From: Isotricha intestinalis
Lineage: Eukaryota > Ciliophora > Litostomatea > Vestibuliferida > Isotrichidae
Direction: 5' to 3'
Assembly: GCA_023807065.1 (NCBI GenBank)
Contig: JAJJLU010003542.1
Location: 1-56,993, forward strand
DNA length: 56,993 bases
This document shows positions 49,001 to 56,993 of this stretch, piece by piece (positions within the stretch are counted from its first letter, which is position 1; every line of letters begins with the position of its first letter). The notes under the pieces were generated by a model, which was not told where the DNA came from, did not search any database, and was given only the letters and a program-made list of their open reading frames with translations. Position numbers and translations under genes: made by a program.

Positions 49001-49500
49001 TATGTCAAAAAATAATTCCATCTGAATATGCTTATGTTATTCATACTAAAAATCCAATGAATAATAATAAAAATGAAATATTTGCAGAAATTGTAAATGG
49101 CATGGGAGAAACATTAGTAGGAGCTTATGAAGGACAAAGTTTTAGTTTTGTATTTAATAAAGATAATAAAAATTATGAAATTAAATCTTATCAAAATAAA
49201 AGTATATCTTTAAAAAATAAAGGATTTATTTTTAGAAGTGATTCTAATACTGAAGATTTAGAAGGATTTTCTGGAGCTGGATTATTTGATTCTGTTCCTA
49301 TGATTTGTGATAATGAAGTTGAAATGAGTTATGGAAATGATAAGTTGTTTAATGATAAAAATTTTGTCGATAATGCTATTAAAAATATTAGTTCTTTAGG
49401 AATTGGTGTTGAAAAATTATATAATGGAGTTCCACAAGATATTGAAGGTGTTTATTATAATGGAGATTTTTATATTGTTCAAACTAGACCACAAGTTTAA
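46024..49500 (+). CDS. GWD: Alpha-glucan water dikinase
   Basis: 1158 residues, shorter than plant GWD1 (about 1400). An N-terminal starch-binding region of CBM45 type is visible (LILHWGIFYAHRQGGWNHPP, then TREFDKNALQTEF at about 85-130), followed by a Lys/Glu tract. The core has YEEWHQKLHNNSTPDDIIIC (a family hallmark, about 396-415), the phosphohistidine motif AHVSVRARN with His 764, and near the C-terminus the ATP-binding region FRSDSNTEDLEGFSGAG (about 1071-1087) and IVQTRPQV. The enzyme moves the beta-phosphate of ATP onto glucose C6 of the storage glucan, opening granules to amylases. All key residues are present. It implies amylopectin-like reserves. Confidence 0.95.
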   Translation: MADLKKLEKEEEKKDEIPQIESTEYELEKDLKIKIDWFYSHRKIEKKEEEKKEEEEEKSEEEEDEEDEELKKLGEEIVDLKFSTETNKKLILHWGIFYAHRQGGWNHPPTESYPPKTREFDKNALQTEFNEEKIEEEENKEDKKKEEEKKEEEKKEDEKKEEEKKEDEKKEEKKKEEEKKEEEKKEEEKKLHQTIHMIIPRGEGYSNYIGGINFVFFEPKTNIWYNNYRQDYQIKFKIKINKKKSKQILVESGLYVPQFVLDVINCEANYGSWTLMHRYNKCYDIIQTFNEETSNEKYVWILIWLRYSHQRQLDWQRNYNTRPVLLSNSINKLSYDLTNRFSKSFQTEKLYKNLINSTSNLIKNILAQMGKGVGNGQEIRDEILHMIQRNDMHDCFYEEWHQKLHNNSTPDDIIICEAVIEFLKNKGNSEVYWKILKNGGITKERLKSYERGIHHEPVYQPRYRISDFENYLRILKSVHSATDLVMDYDQSKYIYDNNSKRIFDEVIRNKDTQDIIPQIKRVTEAREHLQNVMKQNLNDIKKLRDILFFELSLEIYARQLVEKIIHIKIDYDKYIDEINLILRNIKVSYPNFSEFTLCLNDWMSIVDKLKKDNSKDSALKVKSVVSRLNRLLSSVIDFYNKYFDARARYFGKECGVDNYYSNLFAEEMLRGSIFFALSMLLKKIEPTIRKNAQLSDWLIISRGKNDYVKGNLIMVKKLHEVQFKKYNEKTIIITENVDGNEEIPHNCVGLIIIKSENYPDILAHVSVRARNLNTLFCVCFNESKSNEILQSVNNNVKVSIVEQNINFEKIEHLNEEEKKEEEKIEKVNLVDSGDKYEKIFLELEEFNPKSVGAKSNNSLKIYKKIPDCDFIKYPESFAIPFNVHEYFLNLPENSEIKEEIEEYLSKVKLAIKKSDIKSLLKKCKEQTKKLQFVENEETKKLKDKLLNFGIEESEFEKAFTAIKSVWASKYNERVYIATSKVGITLEEIKMSVLCQKIIPSEYAYVIHTKNPMNNNKNEIFAEIVNGMGETLVGAYEGQSFSFVFNKDNKNYEIKSYQNKSISLKNKGFIFRSDSNTEDLEGFSGAGLFDSVPMICDNEVEMSYGNDKLFNDKNFVDNAIKNISSLGIGVEKLYNGVPQDIEGVYYNGDFYIVQTRPQV
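46418..46590 (+). repeat. Lys/Glu-coding tandem repeat inside glucan water dikinase
   Basis: Imperfect tandem array with a 15-base unit encoding KKEEE/KKEDE, translated without breaking frame (residues about 132-189). A shorter similar tract lies at 46150-46240. Replication slippage or unequal exchange in multiples of three explains it. It probably forms a long charged linker helix between the CBM45 region and the core. Confidence 0.8.
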
Positions 49501-49903
49501 GGTTTAAATTATTTTTTTTAAATGAGTTTTGATTTTTTTGGGTTTTTTTATTTAAATATTAATTATTTTTAATTGAGTGTTTAAATTTGGTTTTTATTTA
49601 ATTTTTTTTTTTTGGATTATAAAATATTATTTATTGTTTATTATTTAATTTTTTATTGATGCTTTAAAAAATGGGTATAATAGTGTATTTAAATCAAAAA
49701 AAAAGAAAATAAATTCTTTCAGATTTAAACTTCTTTAAACCATATTTCTTATTTTATTAAAACATTATATTAATATTAAAAGTAATAAAAGGGAAATAAA
49801 TAATGATTAAAAAATAAACTTTTATAAAGAAGAAAAATCTTTATTTAAATATTTAAAAAATAATAAAAAAAAATTAAAGAAAAAAACAAAATTTAAATAT
49901 AAA
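49501..49903. other. Intergenic, no gene seen
   Basis: 403 bp between two plus-strand genes, A/T-rich with several T runs. Nothing else is recognised. Confidence 0.5.
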
Positions 49904-50648
49904 ATGGTAGAACAAGAATCACAAGAAGATTCAGTAGATAATTCAGTAAGTGTTACAAGACATAAGATTATATTTGTAGGAGATGCTGGAGTTGGAAAAA
50001 CTTCAATAGTAGGAAGAATAATGGATAATCCATTTAAAGAAACATATGAAACATCAATAGGAGTAGATTTTTGTTCAAAAAATATAAGATATAAAGGATT
50101 AAGTACAAAACTTCAAATATGGGATTCAGCAGGACAAGAAAAATATAAAAGTTTAATACCTTCATATATAAGGAATTCTTCAATAGTTTTTTTAGTATAT
50201 GATGTATCAAATAAAACTTCTTTTGCAAATATTCCAGAATGGATTGCTTTTATAAAAAGAATAGAAGATTCAATTATTATTTTAGTAGGAAATAAAATTG
50301 ATTTATCTAATAGGTATAATTTATATATATATTTTTTTTAGGCAAGTTTCAAAAAATGAAGGAGAAGAATATGCGAAAAAAGAAGGAATTTTATTTTTTG
50401 AAGTTAGTGCTAAAACACGAGAAAATATATTTAAAATGCTTTATTCGGGTGTTGCTGAAATACAAGCTTTTTCTGTTGAAGTTGACAAAGAAATTTTTAT
50501 TAAGGAATTAGAAGCTGAAAATGAAGGAGAACATTATAATAATAATGGGAATGTTCCTGAAAATAATGTTATTAAAAATGAAATTGTTGTTAATGGGGAA
50601 AATAAGAAAGTTACTAAAGACAATAAGAAAAAATGTGCTAAATGCTAA
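49904..50648 (+). CDS. RAB6: Rab6-like GTPase, two exons
   Basis: Exons 49904-50313 and 50342-50648 encode 238 residues. All GTPase motifs are present: GDAGVGKTS, TSIGVDF (switch I), WDSAGQEKY, GNKID, and after the splice SAK in FEVSAKTREN. LIPSYIRNSS and KLQIWDSAGQ match Rab6, which works in Golgi and retrograde traffic. The 28-nt intron lies between NKIDLSNR and QVSKNEGEEYAKKEG; without splicing the protein would stop after NLYIYFF. The end is KKCAKC, a Cys-x-x-Cys tail rather than the common CC or CxC, still a plausible prenylation site. The extra ~45 residues before it are acidic and Asn-rich. Confidence 0.92.
50314..50341 (+). other. 28-nt spliceosomal intron
   Basis: GTATAAT at the 5' end, T-run and TTAG at the 3' end. 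Removing it restores a canonical Rab between the NKID and SAK motifs, so the model is well supported. Confidence 0.92.
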
Positions 50649-51391
50649 TTCTTATATTTTATATTTTTTAGCATATTTTTTTTTGGTTGGTTTTTTATGG
50701 ATTTTTTAAATAATAATTTAAAATAAAATTTTTTTGATTTTTTATTTATTTTTTTAAAGCTTTTTTTTGATGTTTTATTATTCATTTTAAAAAATAATTT
50801 ATTTGGAAAATTTTTAAAAATAAATTTTAATTTTTTTAATCCATAATTAATTCATAAAATTTTTTAAATCAAATTTGAAATTTTAAATTGTAAATATAAA
50901 TTATATAAGATTTAAATAATATTTTATATTTATCTTCATCATCATATCTTCGATATGAATCCTTATACAATTCAATTAGAATTATTGATATTTTAACTTC
51001 ATATAAAGAATTATAATATAAAATCGAATTAATTATTCTAATTCCTATGCTTATATTTATAAAATTAAGATTTTAACAAAATTCATTTAAAAATAAAAAC
51101 TCATAATATATTATATATACAATCATTTAATTATCAATTATTTTGAAATAGATAATATAGAAAATATTAATAATTAGAGAAAAATTAATTTGAATATATC
51201 TCTTTTTAAATTAAACTTTTTATTATAAGATAACTTTGTAGACTAAAAATAATGAAAATAGAAAATTGCTTCATATTAATTTATTGCATTGGAAAAAATG
51301 AAAAAAAAAAATATGTAAATTTTTTACACATATTTAATTAACTTAAAAAATTTTTATATAAATGAAAAAAAAATATATATACATATAAAAA
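50649..51391. other. Intergenic with an unassigned open frame
   Basis: 743 bp, A/T-rich. On the minus strand, from about 51075 down to TGA 50869-50871, a frame of about 68 codons without ATG reads through IILIELYKDSYRRYDDEDKY. It could be a gene remnant or chance. No RNA gene is seen. Contains the stefin promoter at its right end. Confidence 0.35.
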
Positions 51392-51679
51392 ATGATGTGT
51401 GGAGGATTCGGTGGACCACAGCCTGCCGATAATGACATTAAAGAATTAGTTAAATCAATTAAACCAAAGGTAGAAGCAAAAGCTAATGCTACTTATAATG
51501 TTTTTGAAGCAGAAACTTTCATTGCTCAAGTTGTAGCTGGTACTAATTTTGTTGTTAAAGTCAAAGTTGGAGATGGACAATATATTCATGTTAAATTCTT
51601 CAGACCTCTTCCTAATAATGGTACTGAATGTGATGTTACTGAAGTTTTAACTGGAAAAAGCCTTAATGATCCTCTTTAA
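51392..51679 (+). CDS. Stefin (cystatin A/B type) cysteine protease inhibitor
   Basis: 95 residues, the standard length of intracellular type 1 cystatins. All three protease-binding elements are present: N-terminal Gly stretch (MMCGGFGGPQPAD), first hairpin QVVAG (46-50) and second hairpin RPLPNNG (Leu-Pro 73-74). No signal peptide or disulfide pair, so it should be cytosolic and inhibit papain-like cathepsins by tight reversible binding. Codons are less A/T-biased than in any neighbour (e.g. the GGA TTC GGT GGA CCA start), suggesting high expression or a different history. The start MMCGG resembles that of animal stefins. Confidence 0.93.
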   Translation: MMCGGFGGPQPADNDIKELVKSIKPKVEAKANATYNVFEAETFIAQVVAGTNFVVKVKVGDGQYIHVKFFRPLPNNGTECDVTEVLTGKSLNDPL

Positions 51680-52182
51680 ATATATTACATTTATTTATCT
51701 TTACAAAAATTCTTTGTTTTTTTAAAAACGATTTTTTTAAGAAATAAATATTTATATTATTTTTTTTTTCGTGATTTTTGATTTAAAATTAAAATATTAA
51801 ATTATAAATATTTAATTATTTATATTATGGAATGTTCTTTTTTTTAGTCATTGAATTTATGTAAACTTATTTTTTTTATTAATTTTTTTTCCTATTATTT
51901 ATATAAATCCAATTTAGTCTCTAAAAATATAAAATAAATAAATTGAAACAAAACTTCAAATATGTATTGTTTAATTTTATTGTTAATCCTTTTTTATTTT
52001 TTATTCCTTTGTATTAATGGATTTTGTAGTTACAATAAAAATTAATTTATAATAGTTTATTTTTTGTAAACTTAAAGGAGAAGATTATTTTCATTAGTTG
52101 AATAAAAAAGGAATAATTAATAAATATATTTGAAAATTCATTTAAATATCTAATTCTTTTTGATTTTATAAATAAATAAATC
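51680..52182. other. Left part of duplicated block, copy A
   Basis: 503 bp. The 15-mer TTTTTTTTTCGTGAT and a nearby TTATAAATATTTAATT recur at 55141-55186 in front of copy B, and 52095-52182 aligns with 55255-55340 up to the ATG. Copy A has roughly 250 bp more in between. No gene seen. Confidence 0.5.
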
Positions 52183-52383
52183 ATGGGAGTCTGTAAATCA
52201 AATAATAATAAAAAAAAAATAAATATTAAAAATGAAAATATTGAGTCAGGTTTATCAAATGGAGATTATATGTATATTGAACAAAAAAATACGATCGAGT
52301 CTGATACAAATAAATTAGAAAAAATTTTTAAAACTCAAGGGAAACTTTTTAATGACAAAAATCTCAAATATAAAATTAAATGA
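52183..52383 (+). CDS. 66-residue N-acylated microprotein, copy A
   Basis: Begins MGVCKS: Gly2, Cys4 and Ser6 fit N-myristoylation plus palmitoylation. The rest is polar, with the block TNKLEKIFKTQGKLFNDKN at about 42-60. Ends with TGA. Its partner at 55341 has the same length and 45 of 66 identical residues with no indel, while surrounding non-coding sequence has many. This argues that both are real, selected genes. The likely site is the inner face of a membrane. No homologue is recognised. It might be the first exon of a longer ancestral gene whose remains lie about 1 kb downstream, but no splice site is apparent. Confidence 0.62.
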   Translation: MGVCKSNNNKKKINIKNENIESGLSNGDYMYIEQKNTIESDTNKLEKIFKTQGKLFNDKNLKYKIK

Positions 52384-53195
52384 CTAATAATAATGATAAT
52401 GATAAATGAATTAAGGGGATTTAATTAAATATGATTAAATATTTTTATGTAGAATTTATATTTTTTTATAAACAAGTTAGTTTAAAATTGTATTTAATAG
52501 ATTATTAACACCTTTTTTAACATGATTTTAATATTTTATATAACATAACCCAATCAATATTTTAATAATTAAATTATAAATTGAATTTTATAGAATTTAT
52601 GTCTTAAATATTTAAATGAAAATTTTTAGATAGATGATTATTTTCATATCATTTTTTCTAATTATATTTTTTATTATAATTTATATTTACATGATAGTTA
52701 AAAATTTTAGATTTTGAGAATTTATTTTAATATATATATAATTATAATAGGTTATCATTAGATTGGATTTATTCAATTATCTTATATAGATTTTTTTCAA
52801 TTAATTTATTGATTTTTATTTTTCAGTAAGAATATAGATATGTATTTTTATGAGATATTATTAATGTAAACCTTATATTAAATAAAATTTATCAAATAAA
52901 TACTTATTACTTATTTGTTGATTTAGATGTAGCTTTTAAATTTTATTTTAGGATTTAAAATAATTATATTGAATATTTTCTTGAAATTAATTATTATTCA
53001 TTAATAAAAATACATTTCCAATAATAAATATAAATTGTTGGAATCAATAAATTATTGTTATAATAATTTTATATCATATTAAATAAAGAGATTAATGATT
53101 ATATCAATCCTTATCAAAATAAATTTAATTTTTATAATATATCAAAAAAAAAAAATATAAAATATAATTCTGAAAGATACAAAAAAAAATTTAAA
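52384..53195. other. Conserved non-coding part of duplicated block, copy A
   Basis: 812 bp alignable with 55542-56310. Shared islands include ACCCAATCAATATTTTA (about 52547), TTTACATGATAGTTAAAA (about 52687), and the stretch at 52826-52862 containing CAGTAAGAATATAGATATGT. No frame is open across either copy. It may be UTR, a promoter for the downstream decayed gene, or neutral duplicated DNA. Confidence 0.5.
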
Positions 53196-53934
53196 ATGAA
53201 AGACGAAATATACTTAAATTTATGGCATTCAAATGATGATGTAGAAGAAGATCAGTAGTGAATAGATTAAAAGATGATATAAATAAAAGGATATAAAGTT
53301 TTTTGTGGTGTTCAGAAGAAGAGAAAAAAAAATAGATTCAAATAAAAAATATACAGGATTATTTTTTCTTTATAGACAAAACTCCATATATAATAATATT
53401 ATCAGGAGAAAGATATTATTATATAGGAATACTTCCAATTTATTAAGAAATAAATAAATGGATACATTGTATTTATATTAAAATAAAGAGTTGTTGGTGG
53501 AGGAAGATATACATATAATTATGAATATAAAGTTTCAAAAGATTTATTAAATCTGTTAATTTTTATCGAAAAAAATTAAAAGTTTCAAAAAAAAATTATT
53601 GTTTATGAGAAATGTTATTGATGCTATTTCAAGAAGTTGGTATTAAGAAAGATGAATGTGTTAAACCTTATGTTACTGTTATTGTTTATACTTATTTTCA
53701 TGATAATCCTATTTTTTGTAAAAATGATGTTCCTTCTTATTCATTGTTAAAATAATGATGCTATTCTTCCTTTGTAAGATATTAAATAGAATTAATAATA
53801 TGAAGAAAGGAGATTGCATTATTTAAGTTCATATTATTAATAAAACATGGATTTGATGTTGGTAAAGTAACTAAGGCTGAAGAATGGATTCATTGAGATA
53901 TTAAATTTTGAGAAAAGAGTATGAAAGATAATTA
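53196..53934 (+). pseudogene. Decayed gene of unknown family, copy A
   Basis: Fragments in different frames keep native codon use. ATG 53196 gives MKDEIYLNLWHSNDDVEEDQ and then TAG TGA. Later pieces read YTGLFFLY, KVSKDLLNLLIFIEKN, FQEVGIKKDECVKPYVTVIV, HDNPIFCKNDVPSYSLLK, stop, and IALFKFILLIKHGFDVGKVT. At least six stops and several frameshifts exclude a working gene. Copy B supplies a cleaner middle piece. The family is not recognised. The tail of this copy, 53651-53915, is nearly identical to the end of the window. Confidence 0.65.
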
Positions 53935-54046
53935 AATCTTTTTATATATGCTTTTTATTTATTTTATTTAGAATATTTATTTTAATTTATTGAAATTAAT
54001 GTTATATTCTATATAAATTTTAATTTATTTTATTTTACTTTTTATT

Positions 54047-55090
54047 TTATATATTCATTGTATTATAAATGAAATCATCATCTAAACTTACTTTCCTACT
54101 TGCTTTTCTATTGTTATTATCATTTAAATCTAATTTTTCGAAATTATTTCCATTAAGATTAAAGTTTCTCAAATAATCGTTTTCATTTATAAAATTCCCA
54201 AAAGTTTCTTTGTTTCCTTTTTCTACAATAGAATATTCATTTTTATGAATATCTTCATTTAAAGAATTAAAAGAATTTCTTCTTCTTTTTTCATTAATAA
54301 AATCAACGCTTTGTTTTCTGCTTCTTGGAATATAATTTTTTAAAGTATTATTAATTAACAAATAATCATAATCATCTAATTCAACATCAGAAATTCTTTC
54401 AGTTAAATTTTTACTTTCAAAAATATCACTATTCATTAAATCATTTGAATCAGAATTAAAATTTGTACTTTTACTTCTTTTCTTTCTTTTTTTTCCTTCA
54501 GTTTTTTTATCAAAAACATTATTTAAATCTTCAAATATTTTTTCATATTCATTTTGATTTAAATCATTTAAAGCTTCATGTAGCATTTTAATAGAAGAAT
54601 TAGTTAAATCAAAATTATTATTAGAAATAATTAATTTAGCTTTTTTTAACTTAATAAAAAATTTTTGAGCATGAGATCTTGCTTGAGTACTTGATCTTGT
54701 TTTAATATGTTTTTGAACTAATTTCCAATTATTTCCAAATTTAATTATTGCTTCAATAAATTTTTTATGTTCTTCAAGATTCCATCTTCCAGTTAAATAA
54801 TTTGTTTCTTTTTCTGAAATTGTATTATTTTTCTTTTTTGGCTTTTCTTTTAATTTTTTTAATTTTTCTATTGTTTGATTATGAACCTTTGTTACAGAAA
54901 ATTTATATTTTATTCTTTTTTTAAATTTTAATTGTTGATTTTGTAATATTTGAGAATTAAGATAATTTTGGTTTTTAATTGGATCATATAGTGTTTTTTT
55001 TATTTGATTTTTTTGGATATATGTTTTGAATTTAAATTTATTTTCATTTGGTTTTTTTATTTTAAATAAATGTTTTGTGCTTTTAATAAT
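54047..55090 (-). pseudogene. Second Myb-SHAQKYF gene, start codon missing
   Basis: The minus-strand frame is open from 55090 to a TAA at 54047-54049 (347 codons). A Myb repeat (GRWNLEEHKKFIEAIIKFGN, NWKLVQKHIKTRSSTQ, ARSHAQKFFIKLKK) lies at about residues 103-150 of this frame, closely like the gene at 11106. The first in-frame ATG is at 54586, after the Myb domain, so starting there would lose it. A TAA stands at 55091-55093 and no ATG plus short GT-AG intron upstream repairs the 5' end. Either a distant exon exists, or the gene lost its 5' end where copy B of the duplication begins. The frame itself is undamaged. Confidence 0.75.
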
Positions 55091-55140
55091 TTAAAAAATT
55101 TTTTTTTCTTCGCCTTTTTGTTTTTTATGGAATATTTTTA

Positions 55141-55340
55141 TTTTTTTTTCGTGATAAAAAACATTAATTTATAAATATTTAATTTTTTTTTATTTTTTTT
55201 TTTTGGTCGATTTATTGTTTATAAATATTAAATAGATAAAAATATATTATTTTGATCAAATGAATAAAAAAGAGATAATTAATAAATATTTTTGAAAAAA
55301 TATTTCAAAATCAATTCTTTTTAATTAAAAATAAATAAAC
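55141..55340. other. Left part of duplicated block, copy B
   Basis: Starts with the CGTGAT-containing 15-mer shared with 51761-51775 and runs to the microprotein ATG. It abuts the 5' end of the truncated Myb frame, marking a probable rearrangement junction between about 55090 and 55141. Confidence 0.5.
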
Positions 55341-55541
55341 ATGGGAATCTGTCAATCATACAAGAATAAAAGAAAAATATCTGAGCAAAATGTAAATGCT
55401 GACTCTGGTTTAACAAATGGAGATTATACTTATATAGAAAATAAAAATTCAATGGAGCCTGATACTAATAAATTAGAGAAAATTTTTAAAACTCATGGGA
55501 AACTTTTTAATGATAAAAATATTGTATATAAAATGAAATGA
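55341..55541 (+). CDS. 66-residue N-acylated microprotein, copy B
   Basis: Begins MGICQS and ends with TGA; same length as copy A, 68% identical, no indels. Conserved parts are the acylation signal, SGL-x-NGDY-x-YIE, and TNKLEKIFKTHGKLFNDKN. Differences are spread through the polar N-terminal half; several codon differences are silent (for example Ile ATT against ATA). The copies lie 3.16 kb apart in the same orientation. Function is unknown; a small membrane-anchored adaptor is the simplest guess. Confidence 0.62.
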   Translation: MGICQSYKNKRKISEQNVNADSGLTNGDYTYIENKNSMEPDTNKLEKIFKTHGKLFNDKNIVYKMK

Positions 55542-56310
55542 CTGATAATAAAGATAATTATTATTGAATTAATAGGGATTTAATTATATATATATAATTA
55601 ATATTTTTATATCAAATTTATTTTTTAATAAAAATTACTTTAAAATTGTATTTCATCGATTATTAATACCTTCTTTAAGATGGTGATGTTTTATAATATT
55701 ACCCAATCAATATTTTATAATTGATTTATCTATTGTATTTCATTTTTTCTAATTAAATTTTTAATTGTAATTCTTCTTTACATGATAGTTAAAATATAGA
55801 TTATTGAAGAGAATTATTTATGTTTTTGAAAATTTATTTTGTTTTTAAAGTTAATATTATATAATTATAATAGAGCATTATAAGAAGGATTTATTCAATT
55901 ATCTTGTATTGATTTTTTTAAATTTATTTATTGATCTTTATTTCTCAGTAAGAATATAGATATGTGTTTTTATGAGATATTATTAATTAATTAAACCTTA
56001 TATTAACTAAAATTTATCAAACAAATACTAATTACTTATTTGTTTGATGATTTAGGTATTGCTTTTAAAGTTAATTTTGAGAATTAAAAGAATTATATTG
56101 TATATTTTCCTTAAATGATTATTATTCAATAATTATAATAAATTAAGAAATATAAATTATGAAAATAATAAATTTTTTTTATTATAATTTTATATCATAA
56201 TAAAAAAAAGAGATTAATGATTATATCAAATCTTATTAAAATAAATTTATTTTTATAATAAAAAAAAATAATAAATATAAAATATAACTCTGAAAGATAC
56301 AAAAAAATTT
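55542..56310. other. Conserved non-coding part of duplicated block, copy B
   Basis: Aligns with 52384-53195 with many small indels. Shared islands are ACCCAATCAATATTTTA (about 55703), TTTACATGATAGTTAAAA (about 55777) and the CAGTAAGAATATAGATATGT segment (about 55945). No gene seen. Confidence 0.5.
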
Positions 56311-56993
56311 AATAGGAAAGACGAAATATAATTAAATTTATGGTTAACAAATTAGAATGTAAAAGAATAATTATCAGTAGTGAATAATAGATGAAATAAA
56401 TAAAGGATATAAAGTTTTTTATAATATTTACACAGAAGAAGAGAAAAAATTAGTTTTATATAAAAATCTTACAGGATTATTTTTTCTTTATGGGAAAAAA
56501 TCTATATATGATAATGTTACTTAGAGGAGGATATATTTATGTAGGAATACTGCATGAAGGATTACCGATTGGTCAAGAAATAAATAAATATGTTTATAAT
56601 GAATTTATCTTAAAAAAAAGAGATGATGATGGAGGAAGATATGAATATAATTATGAATATAGAGTTTCAAAAGATTTATTAGACTAGTTAATTTTATAGA
56701 AAAAAATTATAAAGAATTGAAGTTTCAGAGATGAATGTGTTAAACCTTATGTTACTGTTATTGTTTATACTTATTTTCATGATAATCCTATTTTTTGTAA
56801 AAATATGTTCCTTCTTATTCATTGTTAAAATAATGATGCTATTCTTCCTTTGTAAGATATTAAATAGAATTAATAATATGAAGAAAGGAGATTGCATTAT
56901 TTAAGTTCATATTATTAATAAAACATGGATTTGATGTTGGTAAAGTAACTAAGGCTGAAGAATGGATTCATTGAGATATTAAATTTTGAGAAA
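56311..56993 (+). pseudogene. Decayed gene of unknown family, copy B (runs off the window)
   Basis: The equivalent of the copy A ATG is lost. The best-preserved part is an open stretch at 56490-56687 reading RGGYIYVGILHEGLPIGQ, then NKYVYNEFILKK and YEYNYEYRVSKDLLD, then TAG. From 56730 to the window end the DNA matches 53651-53915 except for one missing base, sharing its stop codons. The short ORF with its own ATG at 56490 is a fragment, since LFFLYGKKSIYDN lies in another frame just before it. Family unrecognised. Confidence 0.6.

Noticed and set aside
50869..51075. Minus-strand frame of about 68 codons without ATG before the stefin gene.
   Set aside because: No start, no splice site and no family resemblance; chance openness cannot be excluded in such DNA.
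56490..56993. If TAA and TAG are read as Gln (ciliate code), the right end reads almost open, with Gln-rich pieces such as DIKQNQQYEERRLHYL.
   Set aside because: Third codon positions in that reading are G/C-rich (ATG, TTG, AAG, CTG), unlike every real gene here, whereas the alternative frame with HGFDVGKVTKAEEW has the normal A/T-ending codons. TAA and TAG also end the peroxidase, MORN, Rab and other genes at the expected places.
1..56993. Telomere repeats, tRNA or rRNA genes, transposase or reverse transcriptase genes, CRISPR-like arrays.
   Set aside because: I looked for C4A2-like repeats, tRNA T-loop signatures, catalytic motifs of transposases and spaced repeats, and saw none.

Overview
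This is a nuclear eukaryotic stretch of extremely AT-rich DNA (intergenic parts are almost only A and T). About 33 protein genes sit on both strands, mostly as single uninterrupted reading frames. TAA, TAG and TGA all end recognisable genes, so the standard code applies. Two introns can be proved from the sequence, of 28 nt (Rab6-like gene) and 29 nt (small membrane protein). The gene set suggests an anaerobic or fermentative ciliated alveolate: a Kelch-PPP phosphatase of the type known from plants and alveolates, alpha-glucan water dikinase (semicrystalline storage glucan), arginine deiminase, ERK7/8-type MAPK, a PPIL6-like cyclophilin, MORN and paired cyclic-nucleotide-binding proteins, and a two-helix membrane protein I associate with ciliates. 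A standard-code ciliate such as a litostome or rumen entodiniomorph fits best. That assignment is inference.

Layout. 1-408: broken or unusually spliced Sel1-RING gene. 568-12314: Asn-rich protein, pseudokinase/B-box/Kelch protein, MAPK15-like kinase, N-acylated FHA protein, large coiled-coil protein, Myb-SHAQKYF factor. 12643-18457: small spliced membrane protein, coiled-coil protein, MORN protein, cyclophilin, double CNB protein. 19143-27488: glutathione peroxidase, membrane protein, arginine deiminase, CPSF73 endonuclease, all-Cys RING protein, orphan. 28485-37475: DUSP/MYND protein without a protease domain, degenerate kinesin, aspartic protease, decayed SAMHD1-like gene, orphan. 37664-51679: C2-like/coiled-coil protein, MORN-like protein, degenerate PPKL, Alba protein, dead aspartic-protease homologue, glucan water dikinase, Rab6, stefin. 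51760-56993: a duplicated block with a 66-residue N-acylated microprotein and a decayed gene in each copy; between the copies lies a second Myb gene that has lost any start codon.

No operons, CRISPR, tRNA, rRNA or telomere repeats were seen. Several neighbours are divergent pairs with gaps of only 69-120 bp and probably share promoters. The recurring oddity is the number of proteins that keep a fold but lose its catalytic residues (pseudokinase, kinesin, PPP phosphatase, aspartic protease, USP without a peptidase). The least explained region is the duplication at the right end: the tiny ORF is preserved while everything around it decays, and a 264-nt patch inside the decayed gene is almost identical between copies.
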